From the NCBI RefSeq assembly GCF_016924755.1, contig NZ_JAFFJX010000021.1:1-64000 (forward strand): a DNA stretch of 64,000 nucleotides, given 5' to 3'. Positions 9,104 through 17,835 of this stretch are shown one piece after another. This DNA comes from Longitalea arenae. GTDB lineage: Bacteria > Bacteroidota > Bacteroidia > Chitinophagales > Chitinophagaceae. Numbering within the stretch: position 1 is the stretch's first letter; each line of letters opens with the position of its first letter. The position numbers and the translations under genes were made by a program. The notes beneath the pieces were generated by a model. It did not search any database and was not told the DNA's origin. It saw only the letters and a program-made list of their open reading frames with translations.

Positions 9104-10552
9104 ATGAAAAAAGCAAAAAAATCAACCATCAGCCGCAGGAGATTTCTGACCAACACCGTTAAAACGGCTGTAGGAACAGCCATCACGGCGAATATACCAA
9201 TGATCGTGCCTGCCAGCGTTTTTGGTAAATATGCACCCAGCAACCTGATCAATATTGCATCTATCGGTTGCGGCAGGATCTCTATTACGCACGACATGAC
9301 GTCCATAGCAAAATATGCAGGCGCCAGAATAAGGGCCGTTTGTGATGTAGATAAGAACCGGGCTGCCGCCGGTCCGGCTGCGGTAAAAAGGAATTATGAA
9401 AGGGCTGCGCAATTTAATGGCGGCCTGAAAGGGGATTGGGAGATAAAAGTCTATCACGATTATAAAGAGCTTTTAGCTAATAAAGATATCGATGCAGTAC
9501 ATATAAGTCTGCCCGATCATCATCATGCGGTGGTCGGCGTTCATGCAGTAAATGCAGGTAAAGATGTGTATTTGCAAAAACCCGCCTCCCTCACCATTGA
9601 AGAAGGAAGGATCTTAAGTAATGCGGTAAAAAGAACCGGCCGGATCCTGCAAATGGGAAGCCAGCAACGTTCCATCGCGCCATGGCCGCAGTTTAAAAAA
9701 GTATGTGAGTTGGTTCGCAACGGCAGGATCGGGCAATTGAAAACAGTGGAGGTTGGTTTACCTGGAGATCCCGGCGGCGGCAGCACGATGCAAATGCCTG
9801 TGCCTGCCGCTTTGGATTACGACGCCTGGCTGGGCACTACGCCCGAGATCTATTATACAGAAGACAGGGTGCATGCGCAGGATGCAGGGATAAAAGGCAT
9901 TACAAGCAGACCGGGGTGGTTGCGCTGCGAACAGTTTGGCGCCGGTATGATCACCGGCTGGGGCGCCCATCATATTGATACGGCACATTGGGGCATGGGC
10001 GCAGAACTTACCGGCCCCATCGAGATCTGGGGCCATGCGAAATTCCCGGGCGATGATCCCGGTTATAAAGGCTTATGGGATGTACATGGAATTTTCAGAA
10101 CGGAAGCATTGTATGCGAACGGAGTGCATATGATCGTTTCCAATGAATTGCCCAATGGGGTAAAATTTATTGGCACGGAAGGATGGTTGTGGGCCACCCG
10201 GGGAAATTATAGAGTAACCGATACCGACCCTGTTGCGGATAATAGCGGGGTGAAGCCTATTGATGCAAGCAACCCCAAAATTTTACAATCAGTTATCGGT
10301 GCCAATGAGATCCATTTATACGAAAGCGCCGACCAACATGCCAACTGGTTAGATTGTATCAAAACAAGAAAAGAGCCTTCGGCTCCTGTAGAAGTTGGTC
10401 ATCGCTCCTGCAGCGCCTGTTTATTACATCATATGGCCATGAAATTAAAAAGAAAGATCTACTGGGACCCGGCCAGTGAAACCATCACGAATAATGATAA
10501 GGAAGCAATCGCGATGCTGTCGCGGCCGCGCAGGAAAAAATATGATTTTTAA
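9104..10552 (+). CDS. Gfo/Idh/MocA family oxidoreductase, Tat-exported
   Basis: A 482-residue protein with twin-arginine signal SRRRFLTNTVKTAVGTAI. The Rossmann fold begins with INIASIGCGRI. The lysine motif is QKPASLTIEEGR near residue 163, and the active-site loop GWGAHHIDTAHWGMG is near residue 285. This longer subfamily, common in Bacteroidota and Planctomycetes, is only loosely related to the preceding 392-residue protein; the two are not recent duplicates. Glycoside-hydrolase-like relatives (GH109) use a tightly bound NAD, but membership cannot be established here. It lies between the first oxidoreductase (31 bp) and a kinase-like gene (70 bp). Confidence is high for the family and low for the substrate. 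Confidence 0.87.
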   Translation: MKKAKKSTISRRRFLTNTVKTAVGTAITANIPMIVPASVFGKYAPSNLINIASIGCGRISITHDMTSIAKYAGARIRAVCDVDKNRAAAGPAAVKRNYERAAQFNGGLKGDWEIKVYHDYKELLANKDIDAVHISLPDHHHAVVGVHAVNAGKDVYLQKPASLTIEEGRILSNAVKRTGRILQMGSQQRSIAPWPQFKKVCELVRNGRIGQLKTVEVGLPGDPGGGSTMQMPVPAALDYDAWLGTTPEIYYTEDRVHAQDAGIKGITSRPGWLRCEQFGAGMITGWGAHHIDTAHWGMGAELTGPIEIWGHAKFPGDDPGYKGLWDVHGIFRTEALYANGVHMIVSNELPNGVKFIGTEGWLWATRGNYRVTDTDPVADNSGVKPIDASNPKILQSVIGANEIHLYESADQHANWLDCIKTRKEPSAPVEVGHRSCSACLLHHMAMKLKRKIYWDPASETITNNDKEAIAMLSRPRRKKYDF

Positions 10553-10621
10553 TGCTACAACCGGCAATGGGGGAAAGCGGACGGTCTTTTATCTATATTG
10601 CATCGCTAAACGAACCGTATC

Positions 10622-11638
10622 ATGCATGCAACAACGCCCATTTTCCCGGTACAATATTCCACACTCTCCGCATTGGCACTGAAAGGTGCAATTGCAGCGG
10701 GTTATGGTTTGAACAATATAAGCTGCAGCTTTCTGCTGCGGGGAGTAAGCGATACTTACCTGGTCAGGAGCAATACGGAGCAATATATCTTTAAAATATA
10801 CCGCGACAGCCACCGGTCAATTACTGAGATCCGGGGAGAGGTGGAGCTGCTGAATATATTACATGACCAGGGAGCAAAAATAGCTTATCCCATCAGGGAT
10901 CTCAATGGGCAGCAGATCCAGTCTTTTAATGCCCCTGAAGGCATCCGTTATGGCGTTTTATTCAGCTTTGCCAGGGGCAAAAGCATGCACGATCTGTCGG
11001 ACCGGCAATTGGCAGTTACCGGCAGGGAAATGGCCGTAATACATACTATAAGTGCAAATGCGTTTATCCAATATGAAAGAAAAAGCTATGATCTGAATAA
11101 CACCATCATACAGCCGTTGAAAAAGGTGAAGCCTGCATTTGCCGACATTCCGGAAGACTATGATTATTTATTAAAAACCGCCGAAAGGGTTATTCAAAAA
11201 TTAAATGATTTTGATACGGCGCGGTTTAGTAATGGCTATTGCCACTATGATTATCTTCCCAAAAACTTCCACTTCGACGAAAACGATAATATAACCTTTT
11301 TTGATTTTGATTTTATGGGAAGGGGGTACCTGGTAAACGATGTAATGAGCTTCTGGCTTCATTTAGCGCTTCATACGACTTTTAATAAAATAACCAGGGA
11401 AGAAGCAGAAAGACAGTTTGATATCTTCATCAAAAGCTACCAAAGTGGAAAGCACATATCCGCCGATGAGGTCAAAGCAATCCCATACCTGAGTTTCGGC
11501 TTCTGGATCTTTTACATGGGCTTCCATTATGAACAATTCGACGATTTTTCCAATTCTTTTTTCAATACCCGTTTCCTGAAAGAACGTGTAGCGTTGATTA
11601 GAAAACTGGTCGACAACTATTGTGCATTTGATCAGTAA
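10622..11638 (+). CDS. APH-fold phosphotransferase (homoserine kinase-like)
   Basis: A 338-residue protein with a protein-kinase-like APH fold. It has an N-terminal nucleotide-binding lobe with the conserved Lys in YIFKIY (about residue 58), the catalytic loop CHYDYLPKNFHF (about 213-224, equivalent to HGDLHxxN) and the metal-binding FFDFDFMG (about 232-239, equivalent to IDFDxxG). Family members phosphorylate small alcohols, amino alcohols, sugars or aminoglycosides with ATP. There is no signal peptide, so it works in the cytoplasm. It ends the plus-strand run that starts with the TonB receptor, and may phosphorylate a product released by the exported oxidoreductases; this is inference from position only. 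The frame is open further upstream in other frames, but the ATG at 10622 gives the normal length. Confidence 0.82.
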   Translation: MHATTPIFPVQYSTLSALALKGAIAAGYGLNNISCSFLLRGVSDTYLVRSNTEQYIFKIYRDSHRSITEIRGEVELLNILHDQGAKIAYPIRDLNGQQIQSFNAPEGIRYGVLFSFARGKSMHDLSDRQLAVTGREMAVIHTISANAFIQYERKSYDLNNTIIQPLKKVKPAFADIPEDYDYLLKTAERVIQKLNDFDTARFSNGYCHYDYLPKNFHFDENDNITFFDFDFMGRGYLVNDVMSFWLHLALHTTFNKITREEAERQFDIFIKSYQSGKHISADEVKAIPYLSFGFWIFYMGFHYEQFDDFSNSFFNTRFLKERVALIRKLVDNYCAFDQ

Positions 11639-11653
11639 CAGTCGCAACCAAAA

Positions 11654-11688
11654 TAAAAAAAGCCTGTAACCTTTGCAGCGTTACAGGC
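11654..11688 (-). terminator. Intrinsic terminator (minus strand)
   Basis: A perfect 9-bp stem, GCCTGTAAC (11662-11670) with GTTACAGGC (11680-11688), is followed on the minus strand by a T-rich tract (11661-11654). It should end the transcript of the small lipoprotein gene at 11813-11977. A 14-bp perfect palindrome (CGTCTCATGAGACG, 11692-11705) lies just inside it. Confidence 0.75.
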
Positions 11689-11812
11689 CCGCGTCTCATG
11701 AGACGAACTTTCGTGGGTGCACTGGATCTAACCGCTTTATAATAATTTGAATTTCAGGAACCTGAAATACTAAAGTAGTCTTTCGATATGTATGGTATTG
11801 CCACTTCAAATG

Positions 11813-11977
11813 CTATTGCTGCATACTGGTATCTCTTTGCGTTTGATTTACGGTGGTATCACGCGTAGTATTGTTTGTGCCAGTAGTGTCTGATGAAGTA
11901 CCAGTCGTAGATTGCGGTGGATTGCAGGCTGCAATAGCGCCTAATACGATCAATAATGCAAAAAAGATGTTTTTCAT
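11813..11977 (-). CDS. Small lipoprotein, Thr/Ser/Gln-rich
   Basis: A 54-residue protein read directly from the minus strand: ATG at 11977, TAG ending at 11813. The N-terminus is a complete lipoprotein signal (MKNIFFALLIVLGAIAAC, Cys18 in IAAC). The mature part is 37 residues of low-complexity Thr, Ser, Asp, Asn and Gln (TTGTSSDTTGTNNTT), ending MQQ. This resembles the entericidin-like or spacer-only lipoproteins common in Bacteroidota genomes, for which no function is established. A terminator hairpin lies 125 bp downstream on the same strand. The start is supported by the signal peptide and by the A/T-rich leader typical of this phylum. Confidence 0.75.
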   Translation of the reverse strand: MKNIFFALLIVLGAIAACNPPQSTTGTSSDTTGTNNTTRDTTVNQTQRDTSMQQ

Positions 11978-12150
11978 AATCTAAATTTTAATGGTTATTG
12001 CTTCAATTCTTCTGCCACCCTGTTTTGGGATCGTTAGAATTCAGCTTTGCATTCAAAATCAGATTGTTGTGAATATTCTACATACCTGTAGAATTAACGC
12101 CTTGATCGTTCTACACTTAATTCCCACTCTTTAACCTTCGAGATACCCGC

Positions 12151-14226
12151 TTAGTTTATCCACACGGCCTGCGTAAAAGCGCCATTTGCCGCAATATCCC
12201 AGGCTTCGAGCCGCACCCATTTTCTGCCGGTCAGATCAAGGGATATATTGAAACTCTCTTCACCAAAAGGCTGCGTATGCACCAGGTTAATCCGTTCACG
12301 GTACACCTTATGGCCATCGCCCGAAATGATCTCGGCATAATTCATAGGAAAGGTCCATCTCAGTTTGAACGAGATCTTTGTTTGTTTGCCATCAGCGCTA
12401 ACTGCTGCTCCCGGTGACTTTCCGTTCACCGTGAACGAAGGGATGAGTACTTCGCCGGTAGAGGAAAAGAATTTACCCTGTTGCAATACATCCAAAACAG
12501 ATCGCCAGCCGCTTTTATAATCAGGCAGTTTGTCAATATTGAGGTAGTTAACGTTCAGGTGTGCATACATTTCATTTTCGGGTTCAATGGTAAACAGGTC
12601 CGATTCTGCGAGGATCTTTTTGCGGTCACCCCAATTACACATATCATCCATGAGGTCCAGCACACGTTTGCCAAGTTTTGGCTGCGACAGATCGGCTGGC
12701 ATAGCTTTCCAGGCCGCACCAAGGAAATGCGCATCCTTGAAAAAAGGAGCCAATCGGTATTTGTCAGGATACCCCGTTGAGCCTTTGGTGCGGGGATGGG
12801 CCGTCCAGGCCAGGCCGTTTTCCAATTTCAGCAGGTCGAGCATTTCCTGTTCATTCGCTATCCGGTACACCTTGCCGTAAGTTTTATCGTCGGTCACGAA
12901 TGGCTCGCTTTCTTTTCTCGACATGATCCAGTAAACAGGTTTCGGAAACAGTTGCAACCAGTGCCCGCCGAAAAATTCATTCGGCTCTTCGCCCGGCAGC
13001 AGCAGGAATTTGTCTGACGATAATCTTTCGCATTGTTGAAACAGGGCCTGTAATTCTTTTAACCGGAGGCTGTCCGGCCCCTTGGGATGCGCCGTGTAAT
13101 GAAACTCTCCGAGGTGCACTATGTCGATACCAGTTCGGCTGAATACCTGCATGAAAGCCGGTGTATCAGGCACCGGTTTATTGGCCATCACCACTTTCAT
13201 GATAAACTCATTATGAAAGTGACTTGCCATTGTTTTATAGCCGGGCAGTGAAGAGTAGCGATCGTTATTGGTAAACTGTTTTACTTCAGCCAGCGCCCTG
13301 GCTTCGTTCCCGCTGTTGAGTAACACAAAATAATTCAATCGCTGCCGCGTGCCAGGAGGCGCATTGAACCAGGGTACAAAACGCCGGTCGCCATAGAGGT
13401 CCTGCCGGATCCCGATGCCATATCCATTCACCAACTTGCGGTAATTATTTCCGGCCCAGACGAATTTTAAATTAAATGCTTCATCCAGGGGGTAAAAATA
13501 CTGGTGGGGTGGGGGAAATACCGCCAGGCTGCCTTCGCTGCTCACGCCAATAATGCTTCTGAATTTTACTTGCAAAGCGGTAGCACTGTCATCACCGGCT
13601 GGCTTTATAAACTGCATTTGTTCCTGCACGTTGCTCCAGCCGATCTTTTGCCACAGCTTGTTCGTTGAAACCAGTCCGGCATCGTACAGGATTGCTGTTG
13701 AATCGACGCTGGTTGTCATAACTGCAGCAATGTTCATCAGGGGACTGCCATTGTACAAAGTTATTTCCAGGGTGCCGCTGAAACCGGGTGCTTGTAAAGA
13801 ATCGATGCTGATCACCGTTCGGCTGCCGATGCTGGTGACATCAGCAGCATGTTTGTTACATGCAATACGGTGTGCTGCAAATGGCTTGTTGGGCACTTTG
13901 TCGAAGAAAATGTTCCATCCATTTTGCGAAACCAGGTCGCGTTTACCAACCGTTAACAGGAATACCGGATCAAGGCCCGAAGCGATCAAATGTTCCCTGT
14001 TGCTTTCTTGTAATACCAGGCTTTTGAACAGGGGCTGTTGCGCAGAAAGGTCAAGAACCAGCTTGCCCTGCTTATTATTGCCTGCGGGCCATGATACCGA
14101 TAATAAATTATCTTTTACGGTGGCGTTTGCGCCGTTCCTGTTACTGAAATTTTTCAGCGATGTTTTTACCTGTGCATATAAGGTGCAATAGGAAAGAAGG
14201 AGTACAATGGCAATAAGAAATCGCAT
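12151..14226 (-). CDS. Secreted protein with divergent PHP-like domain
   Basis: A 691-residue protein with signal peptide MRFLIAIVLLLSYCTLYAQ. The first 330 residues look like a beta-rich domain without a name. The second half carries His/Glu motifs spaced like a PHP (polymerase and histidinol phosphatase) metallo-phosphoesterase: LGEFHYTAHP, LLPGEEPNEFFGGHW and ENGLAWTAHPR. It ends in a beta domain (LDLTGRKWVRLEAWD). The PHP family binds two or three metals and cuts phosphoesters; here the first HxH motif is altered to HYTAH, so activity is uncertain. It is monocistronic, divergent from the DUF1593 gene with a 269-bp shared upstream region. The family call is inference from motif order. Confidence 0.6.
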   Translation of the reverse strand: MRFLIAIVLLLSYCTLYAQVKTSLKNFSNRNGANATVKDNLLSVSWPAGNNKQGKLVLDLSAQQPLFKSLVLQESNREHLIASGLDPVFLLTVGKRDLVSQNGWNIFFDKVPNKPFAAHRIACNKHAADVTSIGSRTVISIDSLQAPGFSGTLEITLYNGSPLMNIAAVMTTSVDSTAILYDAGLVSTNKLWQKIGWSNVQEQMQFIKPAGDDSATALQVKFRSIIGVSSEGSLAVFPPPHQYFYPLDEAFNLKFVWAGNNYRKLVNGYGIGIRQDLYGDRRFVPWFNAPPGTRQRLNYFVLLNSGNEARALAEVKQFTNNDRYSSLPGYKTMASHFHNEFIMKVVMANKPVPDTPAFMQVFSRTGIDIVHLGEFHYTAHPKGPDSLRLKELQALFQQCERLSSDKFLLLPGEEPNEFFGGHWLQLFPKPVYWIMSRKESEPFVTDDKTYGKVYRIANEQEMLDLLKLENGLAWTAHPRTKGSTGYPDKYRLAPFFKDAHFLGAAWKAMPADLSQPKLGKRVLDLMDDMCNWGDRKKILAESDLFTIEPENEMYAHLNVNYLNIDKLPDYKSGWRSVLDVLQQGKFFSSTGEVLIPSFTVNGKSPGAAVSADGKQTKISFKLRWTFPMNYAEIISGDGHKVYRERINLVHTQPFGEESFNISLDLTGRKWVRLEAWDIAANGAFTQAVWIN

Positions 14227-14495
14227 AATAGTGCTGGGTGTTTAAATAACAGAGATGCTTATGTAAAACTAAAATAGCACTATATTCCTTATTATGTTGT
14301 GCGCGCAGGCGCTAAAATTGTTTCAGCATGGTACCCCCCGGCACGGGATGGTTTAATAAGACCAAATAGTAAGTTTGTTTCAGGAAGGCTGATTCAGAAA
14401 AATTATTAAATTCTCCTGGCAGGGTTTAAGATCACCGCTTTAATAAAAAACATGAGAGATCGTCCTGAAATTTCTACTAACACAATAACAGTTCA

Positions 14496-15803
14496 ATGAT
14501 GCCGAAAACATCTACGATTGCAACGCTATTCTTTTTCTCTGCGCTCTTTTGTTTACATGCAGTACATGGGCAGCAGCCGGTTCCTTTGAAACCGCGGATC
14601 CTGGTAAGCACCGACATAGGTGGCACAGACCCTGATGATAATCAATCAATGGCTCATTTGCTGATGTATAGTGATAAGTTCAATATTGAAGGTCTTGTAT
14701 CTTCACCTTCATACGGGGAAGGTAGAAAGGAAGAGATCCTGCGGATGATCGATCTGTACGAAAAAGACCTGCCTAAGTTGAAGAACTGCCAGAAAGGCCT
14801 GGCTGCCCCTGATCATTTACGGTCGGTAACCAAACAGGGAAAACATGGCAATGCTCCGTACGCCGGTTATACCAGCCCAAGCGAAGGTTCGGACTGGATC
14901 ATCAAATGCGCCAAAAAGAAAAGCAGCCAACCACTTTGGATCCTTGGCTGGGGAGGATTGGAAGATCTGGCCCAGGCATTACACGATGCGCCGGAGATCC
15001 AGGATAAGATCCGCGTGTATTGGATCGGAGGTCCGAATAAGAAATGGAGTGCAAACAGCTATGCTTACATTGCTGAAAATTTCCCAAAACTTTGGTTTAT
15101 CGAAAACAACGCTTCTTACTATGGCTTCTTTTCAAATAAGGATGTGCTCGACAGTGTGAGAACAACCGGTTACTACAACAAGTACATTCAGGGTGCAGGA
15201 CAGCTCGGTAAAGACTTTAAAAACTATTACCAGGGTGACGTGAAAATGGGTGACACGCCCTCACTGCTCTACCTCATGGATCGGAACCCCAATGATCCAA
15301 TGCGGGAAAGCTGGGGCGGCAGCTTTGAGCGGTTAACGCATAACCCCCGCGTTATCTTTGATCGTATTACCGGCATAACAGACACCGTTGCGTTTTGTAC
15401 AGTAGTAGAGTTTCACCTCAAAGGACCCGAGATCAATATCCCGGCAGACTCCATTTGTTTCTGGATGGAAACGCCTTATAAAAACACTGTGCAAAAATGG
15501 GCTGGCTATTATCTGGGCGGCGGCCAATACGGACTAAAGTATGTGCCGAAGCAAGCGGAAGTGGTAAGCTACCGGTTACACTCAGCCCTTCCCGGTTTCC
15601 CGGTACAGGAAGGGAAACTGGTTGTTACGAACCTATGGCCTGGCAAAAGGAATTCCACTGACTATAAACCGGGCACTCACTGGTATACAGACAAAGCTGA
15701 TCCGCAACTATACGACGGAAAGATCCAGGGCGGAAAAACCATCTCCCGGTGGAGGCAGGATGTGCTGTTGGATTGGGCTAAGCGTTGGGAATGCCTTCGC
15801 TAA
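14496..15803 (+). CDS. DUF1593 nucleoside-hydrolase-like secreted protein
   Basis: A 435-residue protein with a signal peptide ending near VHGQQ. From residue 34 it reads ILVSTDIGGTDPDDNQSMAHLL, which matches the DxDxxxDD calcium-binding loop of inosine-uridine nucleoside hydrolases as found in DUF1593. The rest (EGLVSSPSYGEGRKEEILRMID, and WILGWGGLEDLAQAL for the lid region) also fits this family. The C-terminal beta domain from about residue 330 is the usual DUF1593 companion. Members are often found beside plant-polysaccharide loci and are annotated as cellulose-binding, but the substrate is unknown. It lies 169 bp upstream of the ECF sigma gene; a TACTTTTG promoter element at 15918-15925 suggests that the sigma gene has its own start site. 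Confidence 0.85.
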   Translation: MMPKTSTIATLFFFSALFCLHAVHGQQPVPLKPRILVSTDIGGTDPDDNQSMAHLLMYSDKFNIEGLVSSPSYGEGRKEEILRMIDLYEKDLPKLKNCQKGLAAPDHLRSVTKQGKHGNAPYAGYTSPSEGSDWIIKCAKKKSSQPLWILGWGGLEDLAQALHDAPEIQDKIRVYWIGGPNKKWSANSYAYIAENFPKLWFIENNASYYGFFSNKDVLDSVRTTGYYNKYIQGAGQLGKDFKNYYQGDVKMGDTPSLLYLMDRNPNDPMRESWGGSFERLTHNPRVIFDRITGITDTVAFCTVVEFHLKGPEINIPADSICFWMETPYKNTVQKWAGYYLGGGQYGLKYVPKQAEVVSYRLHSALPGFPVQEGKLVVTNLWPGKRNSTDYKPGTHWYTDKADPQLYDGKIQGGKTISRWRQDVLLDWAKRWECLR

Positions 15804-15917
15804 AACAACGGCATTTGAAATGGCGGCGACAAAGATGTTGCTGAAAATGTATAGCAAAATGCAAACCTTCACATTCAATGACTTAAAGCGTTATCTGCGA
15901 ACAAATAAAATTTATTC

Positions 15918-15925
15918 TACTTTTG
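15918..15925 (+). promoter_or_regulatory. Bacteroidota -7 element before the ECF sigma gene
   Basis: TACTTTTG fits the TAnnTTTG consensus. It is 47 bp from the ATG of the sigma gene. The -33 region is weak (no clear TTTG at 19-21 nt upstream), so this start is tentative. Confidence 0.4.
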
Positions 15926-15972
15926 AATTCAGCAACATGAACACATAACGATTGTAAGGTTCAATCTTAATC

Positions 15973-16539
15973 TTGCCAAGCATGAAGGGGATCTCTGATA
16001 ACGATTTGCTGCTCCGCGTAAGCGAAGGCGACCGGCACGCCTTTCGTGAACTGTACCAGCGCTATACGCCCGTACTGTACCCATTTATCAAAAGTGTATG
16101 TAATGACGATGCGTTAAGTGAAGATATCGTGCAGGAAGTTTTTATTAAGATCTGGGATAACCGCGCAAAAGCAGTTCACATAAAACAGCTTAGATCCTAT
16201 TTATTCAGGGCCGCAAAAAACAGGTTCCTTAATGAATTGAGAAAACAAAAGAACGAAAGAACCTTTATTAACGATCGCCTCTACAATGGAATGGATCCTG
16301 AAACACCCGAACAACAATTGACACTTAAAGAAGGGATGCGCTTGCGCGACCAGGCCCTGGCCACACTATCACCTAAAAAAAGGCTTATTGTTGAATTGAG
16401 CACCCGCGAAGAATTGAGCCTCGACGAGATCTCATCCAGAACAGGCGCATCGAAAAACCTGGTAAAAAAACTGCTGTACCAGGGATTGGCCACCATTAGA
16501 AAATATGAAATCATTAAATACTTCAGGTGTTTGTTTTGA
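15973..16539 (+). CDS. RNA polymerase ECF-type sigma-70 factor
   Basis: A 188-residue sigma factor. Sigma70 region 2 spans about residues 12-80 (AFRELYQRYTPVLYPFIKSV, SEDIVQEVFIKIWDNR, LRSYLFRAAKNRFLNELRKQ). Region 4 spans about 110-165 (ALATLSPKKRLIVELSTREELSLDEISSRTGAS). This is the Bacteroidota FecI-like expansion family. It sits directly upstream of a FecR anti-sigma gene, a SusC with STN domain and a SusD. Such factors are released by FecR when the SusC STN domain signals ligand binding, so it should switch on the downstream mannan locus. The ATG at 15973 gives a full region 2. Confidence 0.93.
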   Translation: MPSMKGISDNDLLLRVSEGDRHAFRELYQRYTPVLYPFIKSVCNDDALSEDIVQEVFIKIWDNRAKAVHIKQLRSYLFRAAKNRFLNELRKQKNERTFINDRLYNGMDPETPEQQLTLKEGMRLRDQALATLSPKKRLIVELSTREELSLDEISSRTGASKNLVKKLLYQGLATIRKYEIIKYFRCLF

Positions 16540-16622
16540 GCTGTTGTTCTCTTACCTCTTTTTTTTAAAAATATTTCCCACAGGGGGGTCCTTTTTCCCG
16601 CCATGCGTGTCTTACCCCCGAT

Positions 16623-17810
16623 ATGGACCAAAATACATTCGAAGATTTTCTTGAAAAGATAGCACAACAAACGCATGCTGCTTCAGAATTAGCCGATTTC
16701 CTGAACTGGCTCAAAACACTGCCGGAGGAGCAGGCTGCAGCCGCCCTCGACAGGTATGAAGCGGCGTTCAGCGCCGGTAATGCGGCTGACAGCGTTGACC
16801 ATAAAGCGATCAGGCGTATCGAAGAAGGCATAGAGAATAGGTTAGGGGCTGATGTGAATCCCATTTCCCGAAAAAGAACGCCGCTTGTCTTTTTTGTAAA
16901 AGTGGCCGCCATTTTCGTGGTGGTGCTTTCAGTGGTCTTTTTCTTCTTTTCTCAAAAACAATCCCGGAATAACGGCCATCAAGCTGCGCAAACGACTGCA
17001 AGCATCGTTCCGGGTAAAAACCAGGCTATGCTGAAACTGAGCGGCGGCAGATCCATCCTGCTCGAAGAAGTAGCCGATGGTATGATCACCATGAACGACA
17101 AAGCCACCGGATTCGAGAAAAAAAGTGGTTTACTGGTGGCCAAAGGAGTTGCAGAATCACTCAACCAGGCTGATGAACTCAATATGCTGGAAACACCCAA
17201 AGGCGGACAATACCAGCTAGCATTACCCGATGGCTCAAAGGTATGGTTGAATGCATCCACCCGCCTCTTCTTCCCAAGCGTTTTTAAACCGGGCGAAAGA
17301 AAAGTAAAAGTTGTGGGCGAAGCTTATTTCGAAGTGAGATCAGATCCCAAAAATCCATTTATCGTTGAAACGGCTGCCGGCGCCTTCCTACGCGTGCTGG
17401 GAACAAGTTTCAATGTGAGCGCTTACCGGGAAGATGCCCGGGAGATCACTACCCTCTTAACCGGCAGTTTGCAGGTTAGCCGCAATCAGTCACAGGCATT
17501 GCTGACACCGGGGCAACAGGCCATCGTGACTGCAGCCGAAATCACCGGTGTACAGGAGGTAGAAACCAGTTATGCAGTGGCCTGGAAAGAAGGCTATTTC
17601 ATGTTTAACCGCGAACCCATCAAAGACGTAATGAATAAGATAGCACGCTGGTATGATGTGGATGTCGTGTACCAGGGGCCGGTTACAGAAACCCGGTTTT
17701 GGGGCACGGTATCCCGCTTTGCCCAGGTACACGATGTACTTCAACTGCTCGAAGCTACGGGGCGGGTTCACTTTACCATTGAAGGAAGAAAGATCTATGT
17801 AAAAAAATAA
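16623..17810 (+). CDS. FecR-family anti-sigma factor
   Basis: A 395-residue protein. The N-terminal ~80 residues are cytoplasmic and acidic (sigma-binding). A membrane segment follows at about 83-105 (VFFVKVAAIFVVVLSVVFFFF), then the periplasmic FecR domain (about 185-290; TPKGGQYQLALPDGSKVWLNA, GEAYFEVRSDPKNPFIVET, VLGTSFNVSAY) and a C-terminal DUF4974 domain (about 320-395; MFNREPIKDVMNKIARWYDVDVVYQG). The FecR domain touches the STN domain of the SusC receptor. It is 83 bp after the sigma gene and 25 bp before susC, so all are likely one operon. It keeps the sigma factor inactive until SusC binds oligosaccharide. Confidence 0.93.
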   Translation: MDQNTFEDFLEKIAQQTHAASELADFLNWLKTLPEEQAAAALDRYEAAFSAGNAADSVDHKAIRRIEEGIENRLGADVNPISRKRTPLVFFVKVAAIFVVVLSVVFFFFSQKQSRNNGHQAAQTTASIVPGKNQAMLKLSGGRSILLEEVADGMITMNDKATGFEKKSGLLVAKGVAESLNQADELNMLETPKGGQYQLALPDGSKVWLNASTRLFFPSVFKPGERKVKVVGEAYFEVRSDPKNPFIVETAAGAFLRVLGTSFNVSAYREDAREITTLLTGSLQVSRNQSQALLTPGQQAIVTAAEITGVQEVETSYAVAWKEGYFMFNREPIKDVMNKIARWYDVDVVYQGPVTETRFWGTVSRFAQVHDVLQLLEATGRVHFTIEGRKIYVKK

Positions 17811-17835
17811 TGAAAACGTTAAAGGCCGTAAATCT

